Assembly: GCF_018873765.1 (NCBI RefSeq)
Contig: NC_057922.1
Location: 12,723,563-12,787,562 of the forward strand
Direction: 5' to 3'
Origin: Telopea speciosissima
Taxonomy: Eukaryota > Streptophyta > Magnoliopsida > Proteales > Proteaceae
DNA length: 64,000 nucleotides
The notes under the pieces were generated by a model. The model saw only the letters and a list, made by a program, of their open reading frames with translations. It was not told the origin of the DNA and ran no database searches. Position 1 is the first letter of the stretch; every line of letters begins with the position of its first letter. Shown here piece by piece: positions 46,748 to 58,100 of this stretch. The translations under genes were made by a program, and so were the position numbers.

Positions 46748-48330
46748 GGTACTGGTAGATGGGAACTTGAGACTTGAGAGGATAAAAAAGCCACTCTATT
46801 TACGTTTTTTTAGAAGGAAGGGGATTGGGAATAGGAGGTTGATATTAATAGACCGTGTTATGCGTCTATAAACTTTTATTGGGTTCTTAGATGGGATATT
46901 GGCTTAGTTTTTTTTTGGGTAGATAACAAGGCTATTCATTCATGCATGCCCAACGCCAACAGAAAAATTGGATACATAAAAAGATACTAAAAAAATATAG
47001 GTAGCATGACCAACAGAAGGTTTGGGTATACAGAACCCAGACCGACGAAGTGGAAAGCGACCCGGTCTCGCATGCCAAAGACTGAGTCATCCAGAGAAGG
47101 GGATGGGTGAAAGCCATTGCCCCAGATAAAGCGCTGTCAACACAACAACTGATAAGCTCATGCACTTTCGTGCCAAAAGAAAGGACCCCAAAAGTGTCGA
47201 AAAGATCTGCGCCATCATGCCCACACGAGCCGGCACGCTGCAGCGCCGAGAGGAGCTTCGGTGACTGGTGACTGGGTCACAAGATTTGTACAGCGAGAGG
47301 GGTAACGGAGCCGGCCATTTCCATGGCGACACCAACTCCAGAACCTAAAAAAGAAAAAGAAGGTGGTGGAACTTGGCACCACCCAAATAAAAAAGAAAAA
47401 TCTTCCACACAAAACACCTCGGGGTTGCGCACAGCTAGCATTGTCGATACGTCCAACAACTGCAGGGACTGAAACTGCATCAGCATCAGTCACGTCCCCC
47501 TGTCTATGAGGCTTCCGCCATCGTATCGCCCAGGTTAAGAGCCCACCCGAAACCATCAGCAGAGATGAAGACGAAGACGCTGACACCGCCTTGGTGGAAG
47601 TCGAAGAGCACCCTGACGTGGGCAGTGAGCAGGGGAACCACGACCTTGCGCTTGAAGATCCAGAGAAAACAGAAGGTAACGCTGCTAGAAGGAGAAGGAG
47701 ATCTTGTATTGTCCATGCACTTGGGCTCAGCATCATTCCAAGCGAACCAGATGCAAAGGAAGATTCCAACGTTGGTCGACAGGGCAAGCTTCTGGCATTC
47801 CTTGTCCAGATTGAAGAGATCTGTTGTCGGAGGGTAGTGGTGCTTGAGAGATAGGTTGCGTTTGGACCTGAGCTCGCCGTTGGAGACGTCGTCGGCTTCG
47901 GCGTCTTCTTCGCTGGGGGATCTGATGAGCATGGTGAGAAAAATGGAACACGCACTAAGGCGGAGAGTTAAACACACACTGCGGCGGAGAAACTAACAAG
48001 CACGGCGGCAGAAAAATAAAATCACGCACTCTGTGGCGATAGGAGAAGAGAAAAGAAAAACCTAACCCTAAAACCCAAGCTATTGATCACTCTCAATAGA
48101 AGTAGCGGCAGCAAATCGATTCAGCATCAGTAAAATTAGGAATCAAATCAGAGGCAGCGAGAGCACAAAATCCGCAATCGGCAACCAATACGATTACTCT
48201 GAAGACTTTGCGTTGCTTCTTTGATGTCTCTTCTGCTTCGTTTTCTTCGTTCAGTGCTTCAAACAGAGTAGACACAGAGAAAGATTAAATCTTTGATGTC
48301 TCTTATCTTAAACATCATGGTGGAGGACCT
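46748..48330 (-). other. Unresolved coding-like, GC-richer block
   Basis: About 46930-48280 is GC-richer than its surroundings and carries overlapping open frames on both strands, the longest 47955-47215 (246 codons, - strand) and 47977-47504 (157 codons, - strand). The second starts with a Met-Leu-Ile-Arg-Ser-Pro then an acidic patch and ends with hydrophobic stretches, but I recognise no family. Near 48340 the - strand reads KEAMQNQGWRSS, a phrase that recalls the start of a copia-type polymerase, too short to call. It may be a decayed gene or a composite of captured fragments. Confidence 0.3.
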
Positions 48331-50465
48331 CCAACCTTGATTCTGCATTGCTTCTTTGATGGGCTTAGTTTAAAAGATATTTTTATTGAAAGCTTATATG
48401 GGCCTAAACATAAAACATAGTTTGGGCCTTATTTATACTGTAACTTAAAAGTGTTTTAAGTGAAAGTCTGCATGAGGATTGTATATTGAACCTAAATCCT
48501 GGCCCATTTAACCCATCTGGTTCTGACCCAACCCTGAGTGACCCAATTGTTCAATCACCAGACTCTAATAATTAATATTCTCCATAAGGGTAAAATCCCT
48601 AACAATTAATAATTTTTTAAATTATTAATTTGAGGCTCATTTATGTGTTTATTCTTTCTTGGCCCACTGGAGGGTTCAGTAAGGTCAGGAAGCTTATGAA
48701 AAATAATAAATTATTTTTTTTAGACTTTGATTATTTTCAAAACCTATTTATGACTAGATGACACCCATATACTATGTAAAATTGGACTTGAGAATTTTTA
48801 TGAACTTGCGAGTTGGACTTGCATTTTTAGGCACTTTAGATGTTATTTTGGGCTTGTAAACTCTAGTTTGCATTAACTAAGAGTTAATTAAATTAAATAT
48901 GGTTAATAGATTGTTAATTTTCATATTTGTAAATTATGAAGGGCCATATTATTGCATACATGGTGGTTATGGGATTTTAAAATGAGATGTATATTTTAAT
49001 TTTTAGTCACGAGATGTGATGCATGTGATGTATATTTGTAAACTCCCTATTTATACCCGTACTGAGAAAACAAGTATGATATGAGAACTGACCTTCGAAT
49101 TTTCACGAGCCATATATTGTTAGAATCATTTTTCAGAATACTATCCAATGATGTGAATATCAGACATAAATTTGACTGGGAGAATAGTTAAAACTATGCT
49201 CGAAGTGGAGAACCTGCAAAATAGTAATTTGAATAACAAGTGCCCAAATGGCGTCCTCTTCGCACCAGAGGCTAGATTCGGTCTTAAAATGACAAAACTC
49301 TTCTTATTATAAAAGTTCTGAGCAATTTTGGAAAGGTTACATTGTCTAAATTATACCAAGGGCAAAACGATCATTTTTCACCATGATCATCGAGCGAGGT
49401 GTAAAACTTAATTCTTCATCATAAAATTTATTGTTTGCAGACTTCGAATTTGGTTCTATTGAATCCCAAGTTAGCTATGTTTACCTCCTTTTGATTTCGA
49501 TTGATTTGCTTTAGTTTTTCATTTACTTTCTTCATGTAAAATGAGGTATACCGTTATTGTTTTTTTGTTTTTGCCTATAAGAGTGGTGGTAGGCAAAACA
49601 TGGATTTTACCTGAGGAAGACTCTTTTTTCTTTCGAGAAAATTCACTATTTCTCACACATGGGCTAGATTAAACTTGAGATTAGTTATCAAATATGCATT
49701 TTAAATTTTAAATTACTTCCTCAAGCTTCTAGTGCTCCCAAAAATTCTATGTTACTATGGAAGGCTACAACAACAATATGCAAAGAACACAAGAGATTAT
49801 TGGGGGTAATAATTAAAAGCAGAAATCAAATACACACTCAAGGATTTACTGTTTAGTGAAGAGAGAGACAACGTTCCCTTTTCTTCTAGGGTGATTCTCT
49901 GATTCTAGAGAGAGAGAGAGGAATTTTTCCTTTACTTTCTAATTTGACAAGGACCTGTTCTTATGTGATTATTTACCTTGACTAATTATTTACACATCAA
50001 GTATGATATAGTCTGGTTGACATATTCCTATCTAACCAAAAAAGAGGGGAAGTTGGGTTGACCTTTGAACACAATTGATAGTTTAAATGATAAGAAAAAG
50101 GGGTAATTATTATGAGTATCCTACACTTGGTCTATATTTACTAAAACTACCTTACTTTAAACTTTCGAAGTCGTAGGTATCATTAGATGGAATAATACTA
50201 AGGGCACAATATGTAATATGAGGTATAGTTTTCTTACCCAAAAAAAAATATATGAGGTATAGTTTCTTCATGTGCATTTCAATCATTGATGATGTTGGTA
50301 GTTTAAATAATCTCACATCAGCTACTAATTAGCCTACAATATAATCCGCGTTTACAGATAATATTAAATAATTAATTTTTGAAAAAAACAAATTAAAATT
50401 TTATTATAATAAATTGTTTATTAAAAACATTGCCTTTTTTTTAAGGAAAAAATAATGTTTACAGG
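48331..50465. other. Intergenic DNA, no gene seen
   Basis: AT-rich throughout. About 49780-49960 (phrases CAAATACACACTCAAGGATT, GAGAGAGACAACG) reads like part of a dispersed repeat similar in style to 4690-4800. No coding signal. Confidence 0.45.
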
Positions 50466-51443
50466 TAGTGTAGTTTTTGCACCCAGACTCGAGCGCAAGA
50501 AGTTATCGTTCCACCCTGTCCACCCTGTGGAAAATGAAAATCCCATCCACGTTGATGCTTGTGCACACGCTCTCATTGGCCCCCGCATTGATGCAGGGGC
50601 TACAAGCCTCGATAGTAATATCTTGCCCTTTTTCTTTATTATGTTTTATATTTTAACTTTGGGTCAACGTTCTCTGTGGAGGAGTGTGGCCCCTGTGGGT
50701 GTGTTGGCATCATGGGGGCAGGATTTTTGCCTTTCATGGGGGCGATGTGGTCATTTCGCCTCCCTCTATGTTTGGGTGTTGGCGGTACAGTCCCCCACAA
50801 AATTTTTCTCCTTTCATTTTTGTGGACTTTAGCTGGTTTGATAATAAAAAGGCTCATTTTTTTCTTTTCTTCGTGTGTATATAATCAGAAAAAGAATGCT
50901 GCTTGGTTGCGTGGCTCCTACACCTAGGCACAGGAACACGCAAAAATACCACTCAGCCCCTGCTAAAATTAAGTCTCTCATTCGTGTTGATACCCCTATG
51001 CACTCTCTCATTGGCCCCCCAATGGTGCAGGGGCTACACGACCAAGCAGCGAAATTGAGTTCTCTATCTGGCTATGTAGCGTACGCTGATGAATATGCCA
51101 TTTAATAGGGTTGAAAGAGAGAGATAGACATAGCGAGGCGCTAGTGTATGTTGCTCAGCCTGACAACGTTCTTGTCATTTCATAGGATGGGAAGAGGGAA
51201 ATAGACACAAGGAGACGCTAGTGTGCGCTATGCAATCTAATGACATTCTTTCTCCTATAAAATATGGGAAAAAATATCCTAAAAAACAGCATGGCTCCTA
51301 TGCTCCAACATAAAGGGTTGCAAAATGACAACCCCGCCTGTCATGAAAGGTGGAAATTCCACCCATATTGATGCTTCCAAACACACTCCCATTAGCCTTC
51401 GTGCTAGCATAGGGGTCATGCTTTTCAGGGAACCCTCTCCTAT
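50466..51443. repeat. Cluster of related MITEs (GCTGCTTGG / GTTGATGC family)
   Basis: At least three related units: 50466-50615, 50898-51050 and 51288-51443, plus a diverged piece at 50674-50830. The 50898-51050 unit is clearest: left end GCTGCTTGGTTGCGTGGCTC and right end the reverse complement of GCTGCTTGGTCGTGTAGCCC. All share TTGATGC, then CTCTCATTGGCCCCC or CTCCCATTAGCC. The gap 51110-51240 is copy C of the GC-rich repeat seen at 11570 and 19000. None has coding capacity. Confidence 0.7.
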
Positions 51444-52435
51444 ATAATATACGGAGGCTCACATTTAGCATTGGAAAAAATTTGCCTCCAAACCGAGCAA
51501 TGCGAATTTTCCTACTTCCCGTAATCGTGGGCATGGAAATGGAGTTATCCCTTTCCCTTTATGGCTCCACAAATCCCCTAGATTTGCAGAAAATTTTTGT
51601 CCTTTATCATCTATCCTATTTGGCAAACCCATGGCCAAGTCCTACATATAGTTGGCCCAAAACGTAAGTCTGAGTCTTGTCCTATTTACAATCCAACAAA
51701 ATAAGGGTTCTAGTGGAATAGAACAAACTACGTCGAGTCAAGAGCAACATGTCCTTCAAGTCACATGTTGCTTTCTATCGCATCGTTTCAAATGAAATTT
51801 TACCATAACACTTCTCTAATTTGGACCGCAAGGAATTGATTCAATATGTGTAATCACACAAACCACAAATCAATTCCAAAAGATTAATTGATTTTTAGGA
51901 CCGTAGAATGGCGGATATATACAACACACACCACACTCACACACCCGATTTGGGATGAAACCCGCACATCCCTTCTTTTTTCCTATTATATTATATGTAA
52001 TTTTTTTTTTGATGAAATATATTATATGTAATATTTGGATGAATATGCATTTATCCAGAGAAGTCTCAAGAAAGAATTAAATTTAACCCATACTTTATCG
52101 CTTAAATAAGCACAGATTTTGAGCAGTTGCTGATAGATGGGGGTAGCTAGCTAGTCATGTCCATCTTGGGTCAACCAGACCCAGGCCGCCATGTCTGACT
52201 GAGCCCACTTCGGACCCTAGGCTAGAAGGTTGACAAAGCACCGTACACATTAGATATGAAGAGCAATTCTTTCCGTGTGTATAACTCTGTTTCTTGAACT
52301 TTCTTCAAAATTTCAAAATTGCGTGTTTTGAAAGATTTTTAAACTCTTGAACATTGAACTTTGAACATTAAACTCTCCCCGAGAGCTCTCCATAGACTTA
52401 TTCCAAAACTAGATCCCCTGTGAAGAGCATGTTAC
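51444..52435. other. Intergenic DNA upstream of the LRK10L-type kinase
   Basis: No gene seen. Short AT-rich and CA-rich tracts only. Confidence 0.45.
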
Positions 52436-52450
52436 ATATATATATAAGAC
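52436..52450 (+). promoter_or_regulatory. TATA box of the LRK10L-type kinase gene
   Basis: ATATATATATAAGAC lies about 180 bases before the start codon at 52626. A TATA box so close leaves room only for a short leader, which supports the absence of upstream ectodomain exons. Confidence 0.6.
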
Positions 52451-52625
52451 TACAACAACACCTTATTCTCTCTTCATTGCTTCTTCGATCTGGTTCATCA
52501 TTAGCTTTTCCCTCTCTTCTTCTTCTTGTTTTCTTGTTTTTGAGATAGTGTGCATTAGACTTGGCTCATCCTCCTCTGCTACTTCCTCTTTGATATTTTT
52601 GTCATCAATCTACCCCTACAAAGAG

Positions 52626-53992
52626 ATGTCTTTCAATAATTTGACTACAGGGGTCATGGCTGCTATTATAGGTAAGCTATATTACTTTCTTGGTTTCATT
52701 AGAAATTCCTGCTCTTAAGCATTCTTTCTATTTATCATTATCTGTAAGTAATATACTTCTTTCTATTTTCTTATTTTTCTTTTGCAGTTACTGCAGTTGT
52801 TGGTGGTATTGCAACCATCGCAACAGTAATTGTAGTCATTAGATACTTGAACAAGGCTACAAAAGGGGCTATGCCACCATATGCCCATATCGAAATCGGC
52901 AGGAAACCTGTCTCGAATACCACACCACCGGATTTCTCTGTTCTTCCAGACCCACAAATTGAAGCAACAATGAAGAGATTTTTCAGTAACATTGCTAAGG
53001 AGAAGCCAATCCCTTTTTCACCTCAAGAGTTGTCTGGTTTCAGTCAGAATTACAAAACAAGATTGGGATCCGGCGGCTTTGGTATTGTCTATAAAGGAGA
53101 GCTCCCAAATGGGGTGCCAGTGGCAATCAAGGTCCTTAACAAAGCTTCAGACAAGCAAGCTAAAGAGCAGTTCATGGCAGAAGTAAGCACAATTGGAAGA
53201 ACATACCATGTCAATTTGGTTAGACTCTATGGGTTCTGTTATGATTCCACAGTGCAAGCTCTTGTCTATGAGTACATGGACAAGGGGTCACTTGATGGTA
53301 TATTGTTCGACAAGAACCAGAGAATGGAATGGGAAAAGCTGCATGAAATAGCAATTGGAACAGCAAAAGGGATTGCATACTTACATGAAGAGTGTCAGCA
53401 AAGAATAATTCACTACGATATAAAGCCAGGGAATGTCCTCCTTGATGCAGAACTATTTCCCAAGGTTGCAGATTTTGGATTGGCTAAGCTTTCTAATAGA
53501 GATAGTAGCCATATAACCATGACAGATTGTAGAGGGACACCGGGTTATGCTGCACCGGAGCTGTACATGCCATACCCAGTAACCCATAAATGTGATGTCT
53601 ATAGCTTTGGTATGCTTCTGTTTGAAATTCTAGGAAGGAGAAAGAACCACAATTCTAATCTAAGTGAGCCTGAGAATTGGCTACCAAGGTGGACATGGGA
53701 GATGTTTGAGAAAGGGAAGCTAAGTGAACTGTTGGAAATTTTGGGGATTGAAGAGGAACATAGAGAGAAGGCAGAGAGGATGTCAATGGTGGCTTTGTGG
53801 TGTGTTCAATACTTGCCAGATTCAAGACCTCTTATGAGCAATGTGGTGAGGATGTTGGAGGGAGGAACTGAAATGAAGACTCCTCCAAACCCATTTCAAC
53901 ATCTGGTGTCTACCACTCCAAATTTTAGTCTGAGCATTTGTAGCTCAGACTATTCTGTCTCAAAAGAAGAACCATCTTCTACCACAGCTTAA
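52626..53992 (+). CDS. LRK10L-type (Lr10-like) non-RD receptor kinase lacking an ectodomain
   Basis: Two exons, 52626-52671 and 52788-53992, phase 1, 416 residues. The N-terminus MSFNNLTTGVMAAII joins TAVVGGIATIATVIVVI, a single membrane helix at about residues 11-34, followed by a basic stop-transfer RYLNKATKG. The juxtamembrane segment has the family phrase PIPFSPQEL. The kinase domain is complete: GSGGFGIVYKGEL, AIKVL, HYDIKPGNVLLD, DFGLAK, GTPGYAAPELYM and DVYSFGMLLFE. The catalytic loop reads HYD rather than HRD, so it is a non-RD kinase, the class often tied to immune receptors. LRK10L/PR5K-like kinases normally carry a Cys-rich GUB_WAK or thaumatin-like ectodomain of 200-300 residues; here only about ten residues precede the membrane helix. 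The gene looks intact, with a Ser/Thr-rich tail. Confidence 0.88.
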
Positions 53993-55112
53993 GGGCATGT
54001 TCAATCAATTCTCATTACATAGAACTAAACTTGACTATGTAATTCCACTTTTGTTGATTTGCTTTTTGAGATCATTTATTATTGTTTATACTCTGTAATA
54101 GATTGTAAATCTTCAAATTTCATTTGTATCGAGGCAAATTTTATTTCAATAAGTAGGTAGTCCATTTATTGGAAATTTGAACTCGTAGCAATTTTACAAC
54201 AAAGAGAGTTAATTTGACATTCCCTCCCAATTTTGGTTTGGGCATTTTTTTTCCTTTGTTGGCTTTTCTTTTTAGATTTTAAATTTTCTTGTTTCATGTA
54301 ATATATCATGAGGCCTTACAAGTTGCAATCATCATTAAGTAATAAACTAATTTTTCAAACCAATCAAACTTATATAAATGTCAGTATAAAGCTTAAAAAA
54401 TTGTTTGAAGAACTGAGAATAAAGAGTAATAGCTCCTGTAGTGACCCCCGAGAGTTATTTGAGATCAGTTGCAAACAGTAAGCCAGATTTCCAGGTCTAA
54501 TTGTTTGAAACTTTCATACCACCTTCAATGGTAGTAATAGAACTGTTCCCTTAAATAAAACAACTGGGCGTATCCCGTCTCAATAGTCAATTCCTGAAAT
54601 AAGAAAGCTCCAGCGACCATGCTGGGTAAAGAAACAAAAGAAGACACTTTATGCTTAATGAAGACAAGGGCCTAAACATTTTCTCTTGCAGGAGCTATAT
54701 AGAATAATTTAACAAGCATTCCATATTCACAGATGTCTTCGGGAAATCTCAATATTATATATACTGGGTGATGCTTAGCACAAAAGAAGACCATCTGGAA
54801 TTTGATGGCTGACACCTCAGAGCCTAGTAGACACACCATACCCTGTTGGCTGATGCAGTATAAGAGATGGAGGAATTACAACAACGAACACCCGGGTGTT
54901 TGGTAGAAGATCCGTTGAGGGTGTCCAAAGAAAACTGCCGTCATTTTGTCCTTACATATGTCATAAATATGATTAAGTTGTGAAGAGCCTCTACAACATC
55001 ACAGTGCTGCATACCCACAAAATTTCAAGTTCAGAAATCATGATAACTTCGTCCTGTCTTATTACTACTCCTGAATGTTAAAAGAAATATTACCTGTCCC
55101 AAGAGCATCATG
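53993..55112. other. 3' region between two convergent genes
   Basis: The kinase 3' UTR probably ends near 54140-54160 after AT-rich AATAAG-like signals. The rest is the likely 3' UTR of the small - strand gene that stops at 55113; GGGACAGGTAATATT on the - strand at about 55100-55085 could be a donor of a 3' UTR intron. No other coding signal. Confidence 0.4.
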
Positions 55113-58100
55113 TTACACAGTCTGACCTTTGCTCGCAAGATCTTTTGGTTTTGCATCTTCCTTCCCCTGCTGTCAACAAATTTTAGTGGCTTAACCAAGG
55201 CATGAATTGAAGTTGTGGCTTAGTAACGATGTCCAATCACCGACAAGAGTCAAATCAAAAGAGACCAGGATAAATTCGTAAAAACCAATAAACAAGAGAT
55301 GATTTCACCAAAGCAAGAAAGGCAGACTGCAAGATCACACTGCTTGGGTATAAATTCTTGGTCCCTTGGAATAGTGTAAAATGCTGAAGGGCAGTGTGAC
55401 CACCTTGAATCATGCAATGTATTTAGTTAACAATAATCATCCATGCTTTTATGAACATTTGTGATTGAGATAATATTGTCCAACCAAGAACCACCGTATA
55501 GATGCATAACCAATTAGCAATTTAGCATGCATATATAATAAGTTAAGAACCCAAAAAGCTAAGAAATTCACATGATTGGCAAAGTAAATCTCCATGCAAC
55601 AAAAACCCATTTTCTTATGGAGGCTGTAGATGGCAATTTCATCTTGTCAAACAAACTGGTAACGCATCAGTAATTATTTTAATTGTCTCTATCATCTAGA
55701 ACCAACCATTGTACATTCAAGACTCCAAAACGAAGTCATAGGCACCATTTTCTATAAATCTATAATTCTGTTTATACAATTTCCATGCATAAATAAATGT
55801 CTGTGTATGAAAAATGTAAGCAGGGGATGTTACAGCCAAGCAGGATCTCTGAACATTGGTACAAAGTCACGACAGCATATATGCAACCTAAGCATGAAAG
55901 AATCATAAGGGGGAAAAGTGGAAAACTAGGTTAATAGAGAATCCAGCAGACCAATTACCATGTAGATTTTGTATTTTCTTTATTTATCCCACTCTATGAG
56001 CTTAAATAGAGTAGAATGGCAAGGCAGTTCACGTAACTAAACCCTCCCCCCCCCCCCTCCCCCAAGGAGTTGGTATAAGGCTTAGTTGAGCAGTGCAGAC
56101 AACTCATGTCTCACAAAAGTGAGATTATCTCAGGAAACTGCAACTTCAAATCATTAATGATTTATTCAAACATCTATCCAAAACTCGAGTGCTACAAGCT
56201 TAATTTTCAGGACACATTTTCTCAATCTGGCTAATCAACATGCCTAAGCAAGAATTGTTGTTTTATTTTTGAAAAGTTGATTTTTTTATTAATAATTAGC
56301 AAGTATCCTGAACTGCCTCTGCATCAAGTTTCTCACTTGAAAATCCATCATACACCATCTGCCACTACTAGGCCTGACAGAAACTCATTCTCTTTATTAT
56401 ACCTTCAAGGCTTTGTCTCAAGTTTGATTGGCCCAGGGCCAATTTGGTCATAGTATCTCACCGTATCTTATTTCCCCCACTTAAACCTATATGTTACCCT
56501 TTGTTAATTCTTTCGTAACCTTCCCTTCCTTCAAGAGTCAAAGATTTTTCTTACATAATCAATTTGATTATCTGGGTCCCATATAGGTAGGGTGTGACTT
56601 TTTTCTCTGTCCTACAGTACAAACCTAGTCTAAAGTTGGCTGCTTAAACCATTCTGCAGAGCTTTATAGCCCTTCCAGCAAATGCTTCAGTTGGTATTTA
56701 TTACATAATAAGATGATGTAGACAATTTGTTCACATGAAGGCCAACTAAGATTGCCACAACCAAAGACACACAGCATGGCAGATTTTAACCCATCAAGGT
56801 CTTATCTATGTGGCTTGTGGGCAACACAGGCAACACCTGCAGCATATAAAAATGCAAAAATCTACTCCATACGAAAAAGCATGTTATCCAGATATGAACC
56901 TTATATTAGCTCTACAATTGCACCTTTCATGTAAGTGGCGAATGCAAGGGATGACCATACATACCAAAAAGTACACCAGCCAGCAGAAATCCCAATGAAA
57001 AATTTAAATTTATATGCATATGAAATTAAAATTGACAATGAGTGACTATGCATTCAGACACTAACTTCTGTGGTTGTCCAGCCCTCAGTATTTACTGAAG
57101 GCAAAGATTTAACAAACTTGCCTGCACGGGACACCTAGGCCATATGTGGAGGATTATCTCTCCAATCCAACTATCGGGTACGTAATCACCCTCTAGATTG
57201 GCCATCTGATAAATTAGGCCCCACATCAATAAAATGACAACCAAATAATCAATATTTCCCTTGAATTTTCATCCATCAAAATTAAACCTAACTGTACTAT
57301 GTTGAATTTTCAACAAAGGTTTATAAATTACAAGATAGGTAGACAAAACCGAGGGCCGAATCAAGGCTTAGAGGGGGGGGATCATCAGCCATGCAACCAT
57401 GTACTTTGTGTTGGGCAGGCAACGGATGCATTGAAAGTACAAGCATGATATATTCACATAGAGTAGGCATCCAACTTCACAATAGGTTCTAATTCTTATG
57501 TAGTGGTGGGGGTTCCCACTACATAACATGATATTGATTATCGCATGTTATATTTGATCCCATGTTAAATACATGGATGAATCTTAGGATAGACTAAGAA
57601 CTTGCCAAATATGCCATGGTAAATGGATTGGATCCACCTTCAAATGGCTCTGACTTGACAAATTAACTAGACAACCAACATGAAAAAATGCTCCACCCTT
57701 TCTTTCAGATGTTCATTTCAACCGATTCAAGAAACCCTTATACTGGTAACTTAGTTTGTAATAGAAAGTAACCAAATTTCAGTAAGAGTAAGAATTGCCA
57801 ATTCCCTCGAGACTAATGGCATGGGTAGCTCATTGCTACATGCTAACTCAACTACAATCTAGATTTGGTGCACAAGTAGGCCCCACCCTCCCTTATTCAT
57901 GTGTTAAGTTTCATCCCAAACAATTTCACATGTAACAGAACAAAGCAATGAAAAGTTGACGTTTAAAAAACCATTGAAAATTTGAAAATACTTCAAGGAA
58001 AATCAAATACATGATGAGTCACACAAGTAAAATAACCTTTGAATTTTTGCAAGTAGTCAATCCAATGGGTACCTTTATATTTAACAACTCAAATTTGACT

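Noticed and set aside
47215-47955. 246-codon Ser-rich frame on the - strand
   Set aside because: Composition-driven, overlaps another frame on the same strand, and matches no family; kept only as part of an unresolved block.
48331-48360. Copia-type polymerase start (KEAMQNQGWRSS)
   Set aside because: Too short to support an element call; no further family landmarks follow.
50455-50927. Overlapping open frames of 66-125 codons on both strands
   Set aside because: They lie inside the GC-rich MITE cluster, which explains the lack of stops.
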